This document shows, piece after piece, positions 11,640-22,618 of a stretch of DNA of 64,000 nt. The notes under the pieces were generated by a model. It did no database searches. It saw only the letters and a program-made list of their open reading frames with translations, and had not been told where the DNA came from. This DNA comes from Nothophaeocryptopus gaeumannii (lineage: Eukaryota; Ascomycota; Dothideomycetes; Mycosphaerellales; Mycosphaerellaceae): NCBI GenBank assembly GCA_031771865.1, contig JASISA010000019.1, positions 806,001 to 870,000 of the forward strand, read 5' to 3'. The position numbers and the translations under genes were made by a program. Every line of letters begins with the position of its first letter. The stretch's first letter is position 1.

Positions 11640-13988
11640 TTAGTTACCAAACTGCGTCATCATGTCAGCCTTGATCCTCTCCATTGCATCCTTGAAGCCG
11701 GCTTCGTAGGCGACGTCCATCTTGCGGTCGGTGCTAAAGCCTCCATTTCGCTTGGGCGATGGAGGGTTCTGGTTCTGGTTCTGGCTGCGTCCACCGCCGT
11801 AATTGTTGTTCCCGCCCCAGCTGTTGCTATTGTTATTGTTGCCACCGTAGCCACCGCCACCATAGCCGCCGTTGTTGCCGCCATATCCTCGATCGTTGTT
11901 GCTATAGCCTCCGCCATAGTTGTTGTTGTTTCCACCTCCATAGCCTCCTCCACCATACCCTCCGCTGTTGTTTCGGTTGTGGTTTCCGCCCCGGTTGTTG
12001 CTATTATTGTTGTTGTTACCTCCCCAGCCTCCGCCGTAGCCAGAGTTGCGTGGAGATGGCTGGCGGTCCCAAGAGTTGCGGTCATTGAGGTCGACGTTGT
12101 TCATTTCTTGCTCAGCGATGCGATAGCCATCATCGTAAGCACGGCGTTCGTCACGCCCAAAGGAATCTCGGTTGCTGCTCTGATTATTGTTGTTGTTGTT
12201 GCTGTTGTTCCAGTTATTGTTGTTCCCTCCACCATAACCGCCTCCGTCGTTGTTGTTGTTGTTATTTTCATGTCCAGAGTTGTTGTTTCCGTAGCCACCT
12301 CGTGGAAGACTTTGTTGGCGACCGCCATAACCAGAATTGCTATTGTTGCCATAGCTAGGGCTGTTATTGCCGTAGCCGCCACGAGCTGGGCTATTGTTGC
12401 GTCCACCATAGCTGCCAGAATTGTTATTGGTGTTACCATATCCCGAGCTACTGTTGCTCGAGCCATAGCTCGAGTTGTTGTTGGTCGAGGATCCGCCATA
12501 GGTTTGAGATCTGGCAGCAGAGTTGTTGTTCGTGCGATTGGCAGCACCAAAGTCTTGGGTACCAACACCCGTGTCGCGAGTGAACGACTTGGTGCGCTGA
12601 TGGTCGCTGTTAACAGGCGTAGATCGACCTCCCGAGGTCTGAGCGCCGCCGTGGCTAACGCCAAGCGAGGATCCCGTGGAAGAATTGTTGTTGTTTGATG
12701 GACCCATTGAGGATGTAGTGCTGTTGTTTGAGGATCCATATGACGAAGCATTGGGCGCTGAATTATTGCTCGACATATTGTTGTTCGAGGATCCATAAGA
12801 AGATGAGTTGTTGTTTGAGCTGCCCAAAGACGATCCAGTAGATGTGCTTGTGTTATTTGATGACGAGTTCAAAGAAGATCCCGTCGACGAGCTATTAGTG
12901 TTCGACGTAGCTGTGGACCCTATGGAAGAGCTGTTGTTGTTCGACGACCCCAGGGAAGAAGCGTTGTTAGACGAACTGTTGTTCGACGAACCATGCGATG
13001 AAGGGTTATTGCCCGAAGCACTACTCATGGACGATCCCAGCGAGCTCGAGTTGTTGCTCAAAGAACTGTTGTTTGATGTACTATTGTTGGAGCCTCCATA
13101 TGAGGAAGTGTTGCTGGTTGCGTTGTTACTCGTCGAACCAAGCGACGAAGAGTTGTTTGGCGAGCTGTTGTTATTCGATGATCCGTACGAGGAAGTGTTG
13201 TTATTCGCACTGGAATTGGTGTTCGCAGACAAGTTGTTGCTCGTCGAATTGTTGCTCGTCGAATTGTTGCTGGTCGGATTGTTGCTCGTCGAATTGTTGC
13301 TCGTCGAATTGTTGCTCGTCGAATTGTTGCTGGTCGGATTGTTGCTCGTCGAATTGTTGCTCGTCGAATTGTTGCTCGACGAATTGGTGTTCGACGAGTT
13401 GTTGTTGGTATTGTTGCCGCCGCTGTTGTTCGACTGCTTGATGTTAGTAGAACTCGTAGGCAACGAGGTAGATTCAGGTGGTACCTTGATAGAATCATTC
13501 TTAGTCTCGTTCCTCAAAGGCGAAGAACTAGTCGTGCTGTACTCGCTGTCGGAGCCGCTGTTTCCTCCCTTGTTCGACCACCCAGAAGACCCCGTCGACT
13601 CATCCGACGAAGAGGAGGAGCGACCAGTCTGACCGTTATTGATGGAAACCACCTTAACTTGGGTGGCCGCTCGTGAATCGAGGCCATCGTCTGAGGAATA
13701 ATTATTAAAGCTGATGCCATTGGAGTTCAGGCCTGTGTTACCAGCTAAGCGAGTCCGGCTCGCGCTGCGACTGGAAGTCCTCATGGTGGAGCTGCCGTTC
13801 TTGTTGTTCAATTGCCGCTCGGCTTTCTCTTCGATAACGCTCAATCCCGTTCCAGAATTGAGTCGTGAAATGGCGGAGGTGTTCTTGTTGTCCATAATAC
13901 TGTTGTCCTTTTTTCTGCTGCAAGGTAGGTTGTCCCAAATTCCCATACTCAGTGGTACAGCTTGATTCTTGTAGCGTAGATTCCTCAT
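11640..13988 (-). CDS. Asn/Ser/Gly-rich prion-like protein
   Basis: A single long frame of 782 residues from the ATG at 13988; another start at the MDNKN codon further in is possible. The N-terminal ~150 residues are Ser/Arg-rich. The middle is almost only Asn, Ser and Thr (NNSTSNNS and similar). The last third has GYGG and NNN repeats like those in RNA-granule proteins. Two short conserved-looking pieces break the low complexity: RRAYDDGYRIAEQEMNN and the C-terminus DVAYEAGFKDAMERIKADM, both of the form Y-(D/E)-x-G-(Y/F), suggesting a repeated helical motif. No enzyme domain is visible. Composition predicts a disordered, self-assembling protein; function unknown. It contains a 15-bp coding minisatellite. 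A TTGCAG just upstream of the start could be the acceptor of a 5'UTR intron. Confidence 0.8.
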   Translation of the reverse strand: MRNLRYKNQAVPLSMGIWDNLPCSRKKDNSIMDNKNTSAISRLNSGTGLSVIEEKAERQLNNKNGSSTMRTSSRSASRTRLAGNTGLNSNGISFNNYSSDDGLDSRAATQVKVVSINNGQTGRSSSSSDESTGSSGWSNKGGNSGSDSEYSTTSSSPLRNETKNDSIKVPPESTSLPTSSTNIKQSNNSGGNNTNNNSSNTNSSSNNSTSNNSTSNNPTSNNSTSNNSTSNNSTSNNPTSNNSTSNNSTSNNLSANTNSSANNNTSSYGSSNNNSSPNNSSSLGSTSNNATSNTSSYGGSNNSTSNNSSLSNNSSSLGSSMSSASGNNPSSHGSSNNSSSNNASSLGSSNNNSSSIGSTATSNTNSSSTGSSLNSSSNNTSTSTGSSLGSSNNNSSSYGSSNNNMSSNNSAPNASSYGSSNNSTTSSMGPSNNNNSSTGSSLGVSHGGAQTSGGRSTPVNSDHQRTKSFTRDTGVGTQDFGAANRTNNNSAARSQTYGGSSTNNNSSYGSSNSSSGYGNTNNNSGSYGGRNNSPARGGYGNNSPSYGNNSNSGYGGRQQSLPRGGYGNNNSGHENNNNNNDGGGYGGGNNNNWNNSNNNNNNQSSNRDSFGRDERRAYDDGYRIAEQEMNNVDLNDRNSWDRQPSPRNSGYGGGWGGNNNNNSNNRGGNHNRNNSGGYGGGGYGGGNNNNYGGGYSNNDRGYGGNNGGYGGGGYGGNNNNSNSWGGNNNYGGGRSQNQNQNPPSPKRNGGFSTDRKMDVAYEAGFKDAMERIKADMMTQFGN
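13236..13400 (-). repeat. 15-bp coding minisatellite, 11 units
   Basis: Eleven head-to-tail 15-bp units (plus-strand unit GTTGCTCGTCGAATT) encode NSTSN on the minus strand. Units 3 and 7 are an identical variant (GTTGCTGGTCGGATT) encoding NPTSN, so the array also has a 60-bp higher-order period. Unit 10 has one change and unit 11 is degenerate. Such arrays change length by slippage or recombination. Confidence 0.92.
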
Positions 13989-15758
13989 GCACGGTCGCTC
14001 TGCAAGCAATCAAACAAAAAATACGGATTTAAGAAAGATTGGTGTTGAGGAGCAAGTAAGCTTACTCGAGCAATCAGCTTGATATATTCAGAACCGTTTG
14101 ACAGCTTGTGATCCTGCGAGCAGCGTCACGGCGTTACTGGACGTCGTCATCGCGAGCCCAATGGCCGTATCAGGCGGTGTGATCCTGGAATGCCCACCAG
14201 CGCGAGTCGATGCGGCCTCCACCTCCCAGCCTGGTGCCCAAGCTGGCTGCTCAGGAAGACCAGCCACGATGACTCGGCGAGCATGTGAGATTCCGTCATT
14301 TGTGCCACAGGAAGACACCGTGGCTGCAAGTCGCGATTCAGATCCGTGCTTGAAGAGGAGAGGAGCAGCGCTGAAGCAGCATTTCAGTGCAGAGGTGGTG
14401 TGCGTGCGAGTCAGTACCTGCATCTGGTTGTGGAGAACAGCGTGTGGACCTGCCGGAAAAGCAACAAAATTGCTGGAGAGTGTGTTCAGATAGACACATC
14501 CCCGATCATTTCTAGAGCCATCGAGATGCATGCCCATGAGTCGCGCTCACTGCCGCGAGAGCACCAGAAAGCTCGATCCGGACGCTCGCTGTCGGACAAT
14601 CTCGACGCCCTGCTAGTCAAATATGTCTTTCCCGATGCTTCATGGAGTCGTATGGAGGCTTGAACAACAGCAGCGGTTGATGTAGGTGACGACGGAAGTT
14701 CCTTGAAAGACATGAATGTCGTCGTGGGGAGCAGCTGTCAGGTCCCAAAGTCAATTGTTCGCAGCAGTTCGCGTGTTCTCCGCGCAGGCGACGTCAAGGC
14801 GCGGAAGGATGCACAGACGTCACAGGAGGTTGAATCGTTGATCACATACGCAAGTGGCCGTTGATGTGAAGCAGCATCGGAGCATCTTGAAACACACTCC
14901 AAGATCAGACTTGATAACGCATATACTAATTTCGGTGCGGCAGACCTGCTGCGATTGGCATTACGATGGTATACGAGGCTGAAGAGGAAGTTGCTGAGTG
15001 GACAATAATGACGATGTTTGTGTTGCGCGCGAGAACAGCCGAAACTTATTGTAATGAAATGCCAAGCACGGTCACGTGAATCTTGTCAAGGGAATCCTCC
15101 GATGGCTTGAGCTCAACCTCAGGCTAATCTGGTGTCTACCCAAAGAACAACATCGAATGCATCGTGATGTATTGCTTGTATTGGTCCACTACTTGCCTAA
15201 CACTTCGCTTCCGCTCACTCCGACAAACGCTTGAATTGTCTCCCCGCTCGCGACATGGCACCGTGCGCACTGCGAAAGCAGAACTCACCTCCTCACTCTA
15301 TCCGACAATCCCAATTGTCGACGCCGAGAATGCGGTCATCGCGACTGTCACTCAATAACAAGATCGTTATAGCTGTCAACCATGACCACGTGCTTGTTGT
15401 CGGGATCGCCCTGGTGATCACACATTTCACGAAGGTCACAATCGGCTTAATCCGAGCTCCCCTCCTTCACGTCCTTACTTTCGATCAACACAGATCAACA
15501 GTTTGATTCGTACCTCGGGCCCTATTGAACCCGATCAGCATAGGAGTCGGCGTTAAGCAAACATGTTGATGCAATGTCGGGACTCCGTGCTGGGAGATTT
15601 CTGATGACCTGCTACTCTGGGTCGAAGTATTCGGTAATCATCGCCTGTCTGCAGTTGGGTACCCCTACGCTGGCTACCAGCCTCAGGAATTGGAACACCG
15701 TCCCGTCACGCTTGCTCACTTTGTCATAGGCAAATCGACTATTCGCCCTCAGTCCGTC
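13989..15758. other. 1.8-kb intergenic region
   Basis: Upstream of the Asn-rich gene and downstream of the small helical gene. It should hold the promoter and 5'UTR of the Asn-rich gene. Frames of up to 149 codons (minus 14537-14088) have no recognisable features and I do not call them. No RNA gene seen. Confidence 0.45.
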
Positions 15759-16115
15759 CTATTCCCGCCTCAAGTCTCGTCGAACATCGTCTCCAACGAC
15801 GCCATCTCGGCATCGCTCCTCAAACGTGATCTCAGCCTCTTCGATCTTGTTGATCACATTCACCAGACTGGCCACTCTGGTCTCTTCTTCCTTCTCTAAA
15901 AGCTTCTTTTGGAAAGCTCGGGGCCCTTTGAAAGTGTAAACCACCAGCTCTTCTTGTGCCTCCACAGTGCGCTGAAGACCAAGCAAGATCGTCTCGGCTT
16001 GTGCAAGAGCTGTCTTTATTTTCAGTGCTTGGAAATGGTTGATACTGTCGGACTCTTGGCCATGACAACAACGTTGCCAAGATCGATACTTGACATATTG
16101 CGACACAGCGGCCAT
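15759..16115 (-). CDS. Small helical hypothetical protein
   Basis: Two exons, 16115-16090 and 16044-15759, joined by a 45-nt GT-AG intron, give 103 residues starting MAAVSQYV. The rest is strongly helical with heptad-like spacing and many Glu/Lys (for example LEKEEETRVASLVNVINK), suggesting a coiled coil. A Glu/Gln-rich open stretch just upstream (minus ~16,320-16,232, MVRSLQQVGLKLTEAQAEW) could be part of a longer, perhaps broken, gene of the same kind. I do not recognise the family. Confidence 0.35.
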   Translation of the reverse strand: MAAVSQYVKYRSWQRCCHGQESDSINHFQALKIKTALAQAETILLGLQRTVEAQEELVVYTFKGPRAFQKKLLEKEEETRVASLVNVINKIEEAEITFEERCRDGVVGDDVRRDLRRE

Positions 16116-16519
16116 ATCTAGTTAATGCTTGCATTCGATAGCTCACGGAACTCGTCAAATTCACGAGGAAGTCCAATGCGTCATGTATCGAGACCTTCCG
16201 GTGGAGGCCTTTCTCTGGAGATTCACCCATTCACTCTTCGAGCGAATCGTTGAGATGGTTCTGCCATTCGGCCTGAGCCTCGGTCAGCTTCAATCCGACT
16301 TGCTGTAGGCTGCGTACCATGGTTTTCCTACTGAGGTACGACGTTCTCTGGATTTCTGAGAGCACTGGCGAGTTGGAGGCATCGCTCGGACACTCATTCT
16401 TATTGCAGGGACAGATTCACTTGAACGAAGACTGCGGGTGTGAGACACCAGACTGAGGTGAATCAACTTTGTCTCGAAATGCGGCGAGAAGCCTTGAACT
16501 GTCGAGCAACCTCTACGTG

Positions 16520-17697
16520 CTAGTTCAGTCTAGGCGAGACGAGGATCTTGATGTGCTCATCTTTGTTATTGATCAGCTCTTCGAAGCCCTTCTCAACAAT
16601 GTCTACTAGGGGTATGCGACCCGTCACCATCTTCTCATACCCAACAAGCTTGCCTGAATGAGTGTCAGCTTCATGCTGGTAGTGGCAGGAATGAGTATGA
16701 TGGGGTACCGTCTTTCATCAGTTGTATTACTTCTTCCATATCACCATCTCCGAATATCAGCGTTCCTTTCATCGTGATGTGCTTTCCGAGAAACTGCCAG
16801 CAGGGAACGGTGATCTGACAGCAGGATCAGCAACCAAGAACAATTCTTCAACTTCGCACGACTTACCGGCTTCTCCCACACAGCAACCATCACATACATC
16901 CCCTGGAATCTCAGTGCACTCATTCCGGCCTCTAAAGCCGGCAGAACTCCCGCACAGTCAAACACTACTTCCGACCCTCGCCCATCCGTCAATTCCAGAA
17001 TCTTCTTGGGTACATCATCTTCGACAGGATTCACCACTGCAGCGCAAAACACCTTCACCTGTTTCCTTCGTGTCGCTGTCGGTTCAGAAACAACTACTCG
17101 ATTCGCACCCAGAGCTTTGAGGATCAGTAACAGAGCGAAGCCGATTGGGCCTCCTCCCAACACCAAAACATCTCGCTCTTTCCAGTCGCTAATTCCGGAG
17201 ACTTTTATCGCATGATTAACGATCACCAGCGGCTCAATCACTGCGGCATACTCTAACGGTATCTCCGGTGGTAACAAGTGCAAACAATCCTCTGCTACGA
17301 CGACCGTCTCGCCATACCCACCAAACCCCGTATTCCCACCCACATACCCTAAATGCGTACAGCAATGCGCGGACCCAGCTTTACACGGCGTACAGTTCCG
17401 ACACAGAACCCTTGGATCGACCATCACCGCATCTCCATCTTTAAATTTGGATGTTGAAGGTGGATTTCGCACCCGTCCGCAGAGTTCGTGGCCTAATGTG
17501 AGAGGAATGTGAACGCCATTGGGACCTGGGTTGGATTCGGTAGGGATGGTGATGGGTCCTATGAGGTATTCGTGGAGATCGGAACCGCAGATGCCACACC
17601 ATTCTACGTCGACTGTTAGTTGGCCGGGAGAGGGTTGCGGTTCGGGGACTTCGTCGATTCGGATGTCGTGGGCGGAGTAGTATTGGGCTGCTTTCAT
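16520..17697 (-). CDS. Zinc-dependent alcohol/(R,R)-butanediol dehydrogenase
   Basis: Medium-chain dehydrogenase that oxidises a secondary alcohol or polyol with NAD(P), acting in the cytosol. Three exons: 17697-16867, 16814-16709 and 16653-16520 (introns 52 and 55 nt); 356 residues, normal for the family. Visible landmarks: catalytic-zinc ligands in WCGICGSDLHEY and LGHELCG; four structural-zinc Cys in CRNCTPCKAGSAHCC; the cofactor loop VLVLGGGPIGFALL; and a C-terminal IVEKGFEELIN-like segment typical of BDH1/sorbitol dehydrogenases. The Cys pattern and the long insertion after CGSD (IGPITIPTESNP) favour butanediol dehydrogenase over sorbitol dehydrogenase. No secretion signal. Neighbours give no pathway hint. 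Confidence 0.9.
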
Positions 17698-18731
17698 CGT
17701 GAATAATCAGTATTGTTCAGTGCTTATGGTACAAATGGTTTGATTTCAGTAGAAACGCATTCAGGAGATGAGGTGAGGTCAAGTATAGCATTCCTGTTTC
17801 CCAGCTGCTTTACTCAGCTCAAGCGCGTCTCGCATTTGCTCCCCGCCTCACAAGCTGTTCCCTACCTCGGGCAACCTCCTCTTGTCGGCAGATGATATCC
17901 AAGAGACCAAGAGGTGGCTATACGGAGTCAAGCGTAGGATGTCAGAGCACCTGGTTTCGATTTCTTCCCTATGTAAGCATTGTGTTGCGGAAAGAAAGGG
18001 CGCGGCTGCTGTTCATTCTGCCTGCTCACTCACTTAGGTGGAGTGATTCGGCACAGACCTTGATGACAACAGGGGTTGAAGATAGTCGCTACCACACGAT
18101 GCTAACAATCTTGACCACCTGTTTGGGTGTTCCTGGCAAGAGTTCAGTCAACCGATAGAATTGTTTGCTTTCATTGTACTGATAATTGAACAACAGACAG
18201 TCCCAAACCCGTCACGTACTCGCTGTCCGTCTCTCTTTCTCGACGGAAGCATTTTGCAGTACCTGTATTAGAATAATGGACACATTGTCAGATGCCAAAG
18301 CATCCAGTGGTGCGACTACAGTTGGCAGTCAAAATGTCTCCTAAGTGCAGAGTACAGTTCTGTATGTGTGCATTGAGCATCGGATTCGAATGCTTGTTGA
18401 AAGGGTCTGTAGCAATACTTCCACGATGATGGGCTTGATAGTGGTCACCCTCTGGGCAGTCTTAGAACGTGATATGGTTGATGTCGCTGCCATCAAGCAA
18501 CCTGAAGTGACGATGCCAAGACCGGTGATGATGGTCAATGCATCGCCAAAGCGTGAATCCCCAAGCTCCTCCTTGAGCTCGATGCTTGCCCATTGATCAA
18601 CACGATTGCAGCTATCGGCCTATCATGGCCAACATTTATCATATGTCTTCTGAGTCCTCCACTAATCACAGTTGTAGCAGACTCTCTACTTACACGCCTA
18701 GGTCCTGCATAAACGCACATTTGGCTACACG
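17698..18731. other. 1.0-kb divergent intergenic region
   Basis: Separates the heads of the dehydrogenase (-) and the cyclase-family gene (+) and should carry both promoters. On the minus strand near 18,610-18,341 one frame (WASIELKEELGDSRF..) looks protein-like with a hydrophobic segment, but I could not connect it to a start or further exons. Confidence 0.4.
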
Positions 18732-19608
18732 ATGCCGGCTCCAGCTCTGATCTCACGATCGATTCTTTGCCATCGTGCTCCAAGGCGTACCTTGAGCGCC
18801 GCGAAAGCCTACCAGGTGGTATCGGCGAGGCACAATGCCACTGCCGTAGAGAGCAAACCGAAACTCATAGACCTCAGCAGAGAGCTCTATCACAGTACGC
18901 CTTCGAATACCCACTACGTCCGAGGCGGCTATTAACACAATTGGGCTTTGTGAAGGGTCGCCTGCTCACCCCTTCCACCCTCCAGTATGCATCACACCTT
19001 GGGACACGCACCAGCCTAAGCAAGCTGGCAACACGATCCTGAGATCTGCCTCGTATGCGCTTTCCATGAGCGACCACGCGGGCACCCACGTAGACGCGCC
19101 GAAACACTTCGATCCGACTTCCGGCGCGTTGTCTATCAACCAAATGCCATTGTCAGACTTCTACACGTCCGCCATATGTCTCGACCTATCACATGTAGAT
19201 CTCAAAGCGAGCGCCAGCGTGGAAGAGATGGAGCAAGCGCTTGCCAAGTCGGGCGAAGAGATACAACAAGGAGACACTGTCCTGCTATACTTTGCCTTCA
19301 ACAAGCGTATTGCGTTTGATGATCCAAGATGGCAGCATGACTTTCCGGGTCTGTCACTTGAAGCTGTACATTGGCTGGCGGATAAAGGATGCAAAATCTT
19401 TGGCGTAGAGGCGATCTCGCCTGCGCCAGAGGGAGAGCCAAACTTCCAGGCGCACAATGCATGTGGAGAAAGGAACATCACGCACATAGAGGGACTGGAC
19501 AATCTTGAACAAGTGGTTGGCAAGGGTCGATTCAGGTTCATCGGCTTTCCACTCAAGATCAGAGATGGCAGTGGAGGGCCGATGAGGGCAGTCGCATTGT
19601 TCGAGTGA
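18732..19608 (+). CDS. Cyclase-family metal hydrolase (kynurenine formamidase-like)
   Basis: Member of the cyclase family (PF04199), which includes bacterial-type kynurenine formamidase and isatin hydrolase, metal-dependent amide hydrolases. Two exons, 18732-18894 and 18956-19608; 61-nt intron with a CTATTAAC branch-like site; 271 residues. The family signature is complete: the metal-binding DHAGTHVDAPKHF, the upstream ITPWDTHQPKQAG and the downstream GCKIFGVEAISPAPEG. The first ~40 residues are rich in Arg, Ser and Ala without acidic residues and resemble a mitochondrial targeting peptide. The gene lies 470 bp upstream of a co-directional purine-cytosine permease, so a role in breaking down an imported ring compound is conceivable. 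The real substrate is unknown. Confidence 0.85.
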
Positions 19609-20080
19609 GCGAGTACGCTACATACTACTGACCGTGTACACCAAGATACGCAAACTTGCAGACCGATTGAATCCTTTCTATTCGTCTTTCAGGGCCAGCA
19701 GAACACTACCAAGGTAAGCTAGTCTGTGCACACAGTGCGACCATCGCATGTCACTAGTTTGAAAAAAGCTAGTTACCAACACCAAAAGGCAGGGCAACAT
19801 ACTCTGGTCCTCTAGGGCAATTCTGCAAACTGACAACCGCGTTTTTTGACATTCCGCGAGCAAGCCCAAGATAGCGTCTTCGATAATGCTTGTAGTCAGC
19901 AGGGGAAGACGCTTTGCCTATCACTAGCCTTGCATGGACAACACGCCAAGGTTGGAGCTGATATGATAAGCTTGATCGACAAGATCTTTTTGTTCCCCAT
20001 TGCTAACCAACTCTCGAAGTTGATCCACTTTGTTGACAATGCACTGATTTTCGTCTTCCGGCCAGTTGACGAGTTGCAGC
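19609..20080. other. 470-bp spacer between cyclase and permease genes
   Basis: Contains the 3'UTR of the cyclase gene and the promoter of the permease. Nothing else seen. Confidence 0.5.
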
Positions 20081-21848
20081 ATGGAAACGAAGCCCGAATT
20101 GAATGTGGCACTTGGCCACCCGACAGATGACATCGAGCCTGGCCAGGTCAAACATCGATCGGTGTTGCACAATGTCGTCAGGAAGCTGGCGGTCGAAACG
20201 GGCGGCATTCAAAGAGTTACTGATGAGCAGCGTCAGCAGAATCACACTCATGCCTGGAATGCTGTCACATTCTGGTAGGTGTTCAGACAGGCATTGAGTG
20301 TGCAACGCCGTGTAACATATTTCATCAGGCTCAGTGCCAACAACGCTATGTCAACTCTGAGTACTGGTGAGTCAATCTGAATGGGGCTCTTTCCAACCAT
20401 TGATGTCCAAGCTGGACTGACGCTCTGAAGGCATGCTTGGACCAAGCTTTGGACTTGACTTCTGGACTAGCTTTGCTGTAAGCAATCGAGCGCCTGGTCT
20501 CAAGCGGGCAACTGATATGGCTTTCAGTGCATCTTGCTTGTGAACCTTGTATTCGACTTGTGCACCGCATGGGTTGCAACATTCGGCCTCACAGGTATTC
20601 GCATGTCGACGTTTTCGTAATCTATCCATCCAATCCAGCGACTCCTTGTCACACCACTGATACGATTCCAGACGCTACTCTTTCGGCTATTGGGGTAACA
20701 CGATTCCCATTATCTTCAGTCTCATATCCTGCGTCGGCTGGAACGCCATCAACAGCATCTCAGGCGCCTCCTGCTGGTCAGCAGTCTCCAACGGTGCGCT
20801 TCCTCCCTGGGCCGGCGTCCTCATCATCTCGACGACCGTCTACTTTCTCTGCATCGGCGGCCTCTCATGGATCCACTACATCGATACAGTCTGTTGGGTT
20901 GTCCCCCTAATCGTTTGGTGCGTTGCTGCAGGCACAGGAGCGAAACATTTTCATGGCGCAGCTGTACCTTTGCCGACGGGCAGTAATGGAGCCGCTGCCG
21001 TGCTTTCCTTCATTGCGATCCAGATCTCTTGGGGTACTTCTTGGGGTTCTTTGGCTGCAGATTACAATGTCTGGATGCCGGTTAAGACGCCGCAGCATCG
21101 TATCTTCTGGGCTACGTATATTGGGATCGTGGTGCCAAGTGTTCTTGTGATGACGCTCGGAGCGGCGTTGTATACTGGCGCGCAGGCGAATCCGGAGTGG
21201 CTTGATGCGTACAATGAGTATGGGGCTGGTGGACCTCTTGCTAAGGCGCTGCAGCCTGCGGGAGGGTTTGGCAAGTTCCTGCTTGTGCTTGCTGGATTGA
21301 GTGCTATACCGGTATGTAAACCTTCTCCACAAACATGTCGATACTAAACTCCGCAGAACAACATTCCGAATCAGTACTCCTTCGCCCTAGCCGCACAGAA
21401 CTTCGGTCCCTGGGCGATCAAAGTGCCTCGAATCCTCTTCGTCACGATGGGATTCATCATCTCGACCATCGTGGGATGTTTCGCCTCCCTCTCCTTCGAA
21501 GTCAGCCTGATTACGCTCCTCTCGATCATAGGTTACATGACCGTCATCCTACTCGTAGTAGTAGCTGAAGAGCATATCTTCTTCCGAAACGCGAGATGGA
21601 GCTCATACGACTGGGAAGCCTGGAACGATCCGCATCTTCTTCCTTTTGGATGGGCCGGCATTGCTGCCAGCTGCTTTGGCTGGCTGGGTGCTGCTTTGGG
21701 GATGGATGAGACCTGGTACGCGGCGCCTATTGCGAAGCTGATCGGGAATGAGGGTGGTGGAAACCTTGGGCATGAGCTGACTTTTGTGTTTACGGCGGTC
21801 ACGTTTCCGGTTGCGAGATGGTTCGAGAAGAGGTATCTGGGGAGGTGA
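20081..21848 (+). CDS. NCS1 purine-cytosine permease (Fcy2-like)
   Basis: Plasma-membrane proton symporter for cytosine and purines. Six exons: 20081-20274, 20329-20366, 20431-20477, 20528-20616, 20672-21311 and 21357-21848 (introns 54, 64, 50, 55 and 45 nt); 499 residues, the usual size. The N-terminal cytosolic part ends in VTFWLSANNAMSTLSTG, the family's first transmembrane helix. LGPSFGLDFWTSF, then TGIRMSTFSRYSFGYWG with the conserved Arg-x-x-x-x-SRYSFG loop, and later VGWNAINSISGA and IPNQYSFALAAQ, are hallmark segments. The C-terminal half is hydrophobic with about eight further helices and ends KRYLGR. The first ATG in frame, METKPEL, is chosen; the frame is open upstream only from a TTG. 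Four of the five introns lie in the first third. Confidence 0.9.
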
Positions 21849-21945
21849 AGGAGAGCCGGACTCTACCGCTTTTTTGAGCTACCATCATGCCCCCTTCGTG
21901 TAGTACTGGTGCTGGCTTTCTCTCTCTGAGTCTCCATACTCTTGT

Positions 21946-22225
21946 TCAGGCTACCCTCTCAACCTGGTTGACTTTCTCCTTGCTATCGCTCGAGCCATCT
22001 GCTCCGTCGATGGAGTTGCGGTGAGCTAAGTCTTGCATGCTTCCTGGGAGGAAGATCTTGTCGATATCTAGGACTGCGTCAGTACATGTGACGATATCTC
22101 GTGTATCAGGCCACTAACCTTCTAGCGAAATATGGCTCGTCTCGGGGTAGAACATCCTGGAACTCAAGATATACTTCCTCTCCATCCACCGCAACCCCAG
22201 ATTCTCCATCCACAAAGGAGAGGAG
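21946..22225 (-). pseudogene. C-terminal remnant of an MFS sugar transporter
   Basis: On the minus strand a segment read across a 51-nt GT-AG intron (22118-22068) gives the typical end of a fungal sugar/polyol transporter: RMFYPETSHISLEDID, then a hydrophilic tail of about 40 residues ending ..NQVERVA and a stop at 21946. Upstream, WMENLGLRWMERKY resembles the loop before the last helix. The last helix itself is missing or scrambled, and no transporter sequence is found further upstream. I read this as the truncated 3' end of a lost transporter gene. Confidence 0.45.
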
Positions 22226-22618
22226 TAACATGATGAAGTTCCCGAGCTATTACCGCGGATCGGCAATGTGAGCATGCGTGTGCCACATGGCGGTCACGCG
22301 GAGGACGGTATGCAGGTCTGAAACGTGAAGAGATTCTCGTATGACTTTGGAGGGCATCAGTGGTGAGTGGACAGAGATTGATGCCAAGAAGTTCAGATTG
22401 AGGCTGAGGTGAGGCCAAGACGACTTGCGTTCGAGGACTTGGCATGCAATACGGTTGGAAAAGAAGTCTTGCCTCGTGTATCTTAATTATTCTTCTAGGA
22501 GAGCATGAGATATGGAGTGCCCTTGGGGCAGGTCCTGCTAGCTATGGAAGCCATTGCTCAGTTACTTAAATAATAATCGCTCATACGTGCACGCAGACGT
22601 TTACCGCATGTTGCATCC
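22226..22618. other. Spacer upstream of the transporter remnant
   Basis: No gene found. A minus frame (22445-22164) is open but unlike any family I know. The 3'UTR of the secreted protein gene lies at its right end. Confidence 0.4.

Noticed and set aside
12101..12796. 231-codon minus frame rich in Thr and Arg
   Set aside because: A shifted frame of the same Asn-rich gene, with composition dictated by the repeats.
12808..13632. 274-codon plus-strand frame rich in Leu, Glu and Val
   Set aside because: It is the antisense shadow of the Asn/Ser repeat on the minus strand; its LLLVEL repeats follow from the same 15-bp units.
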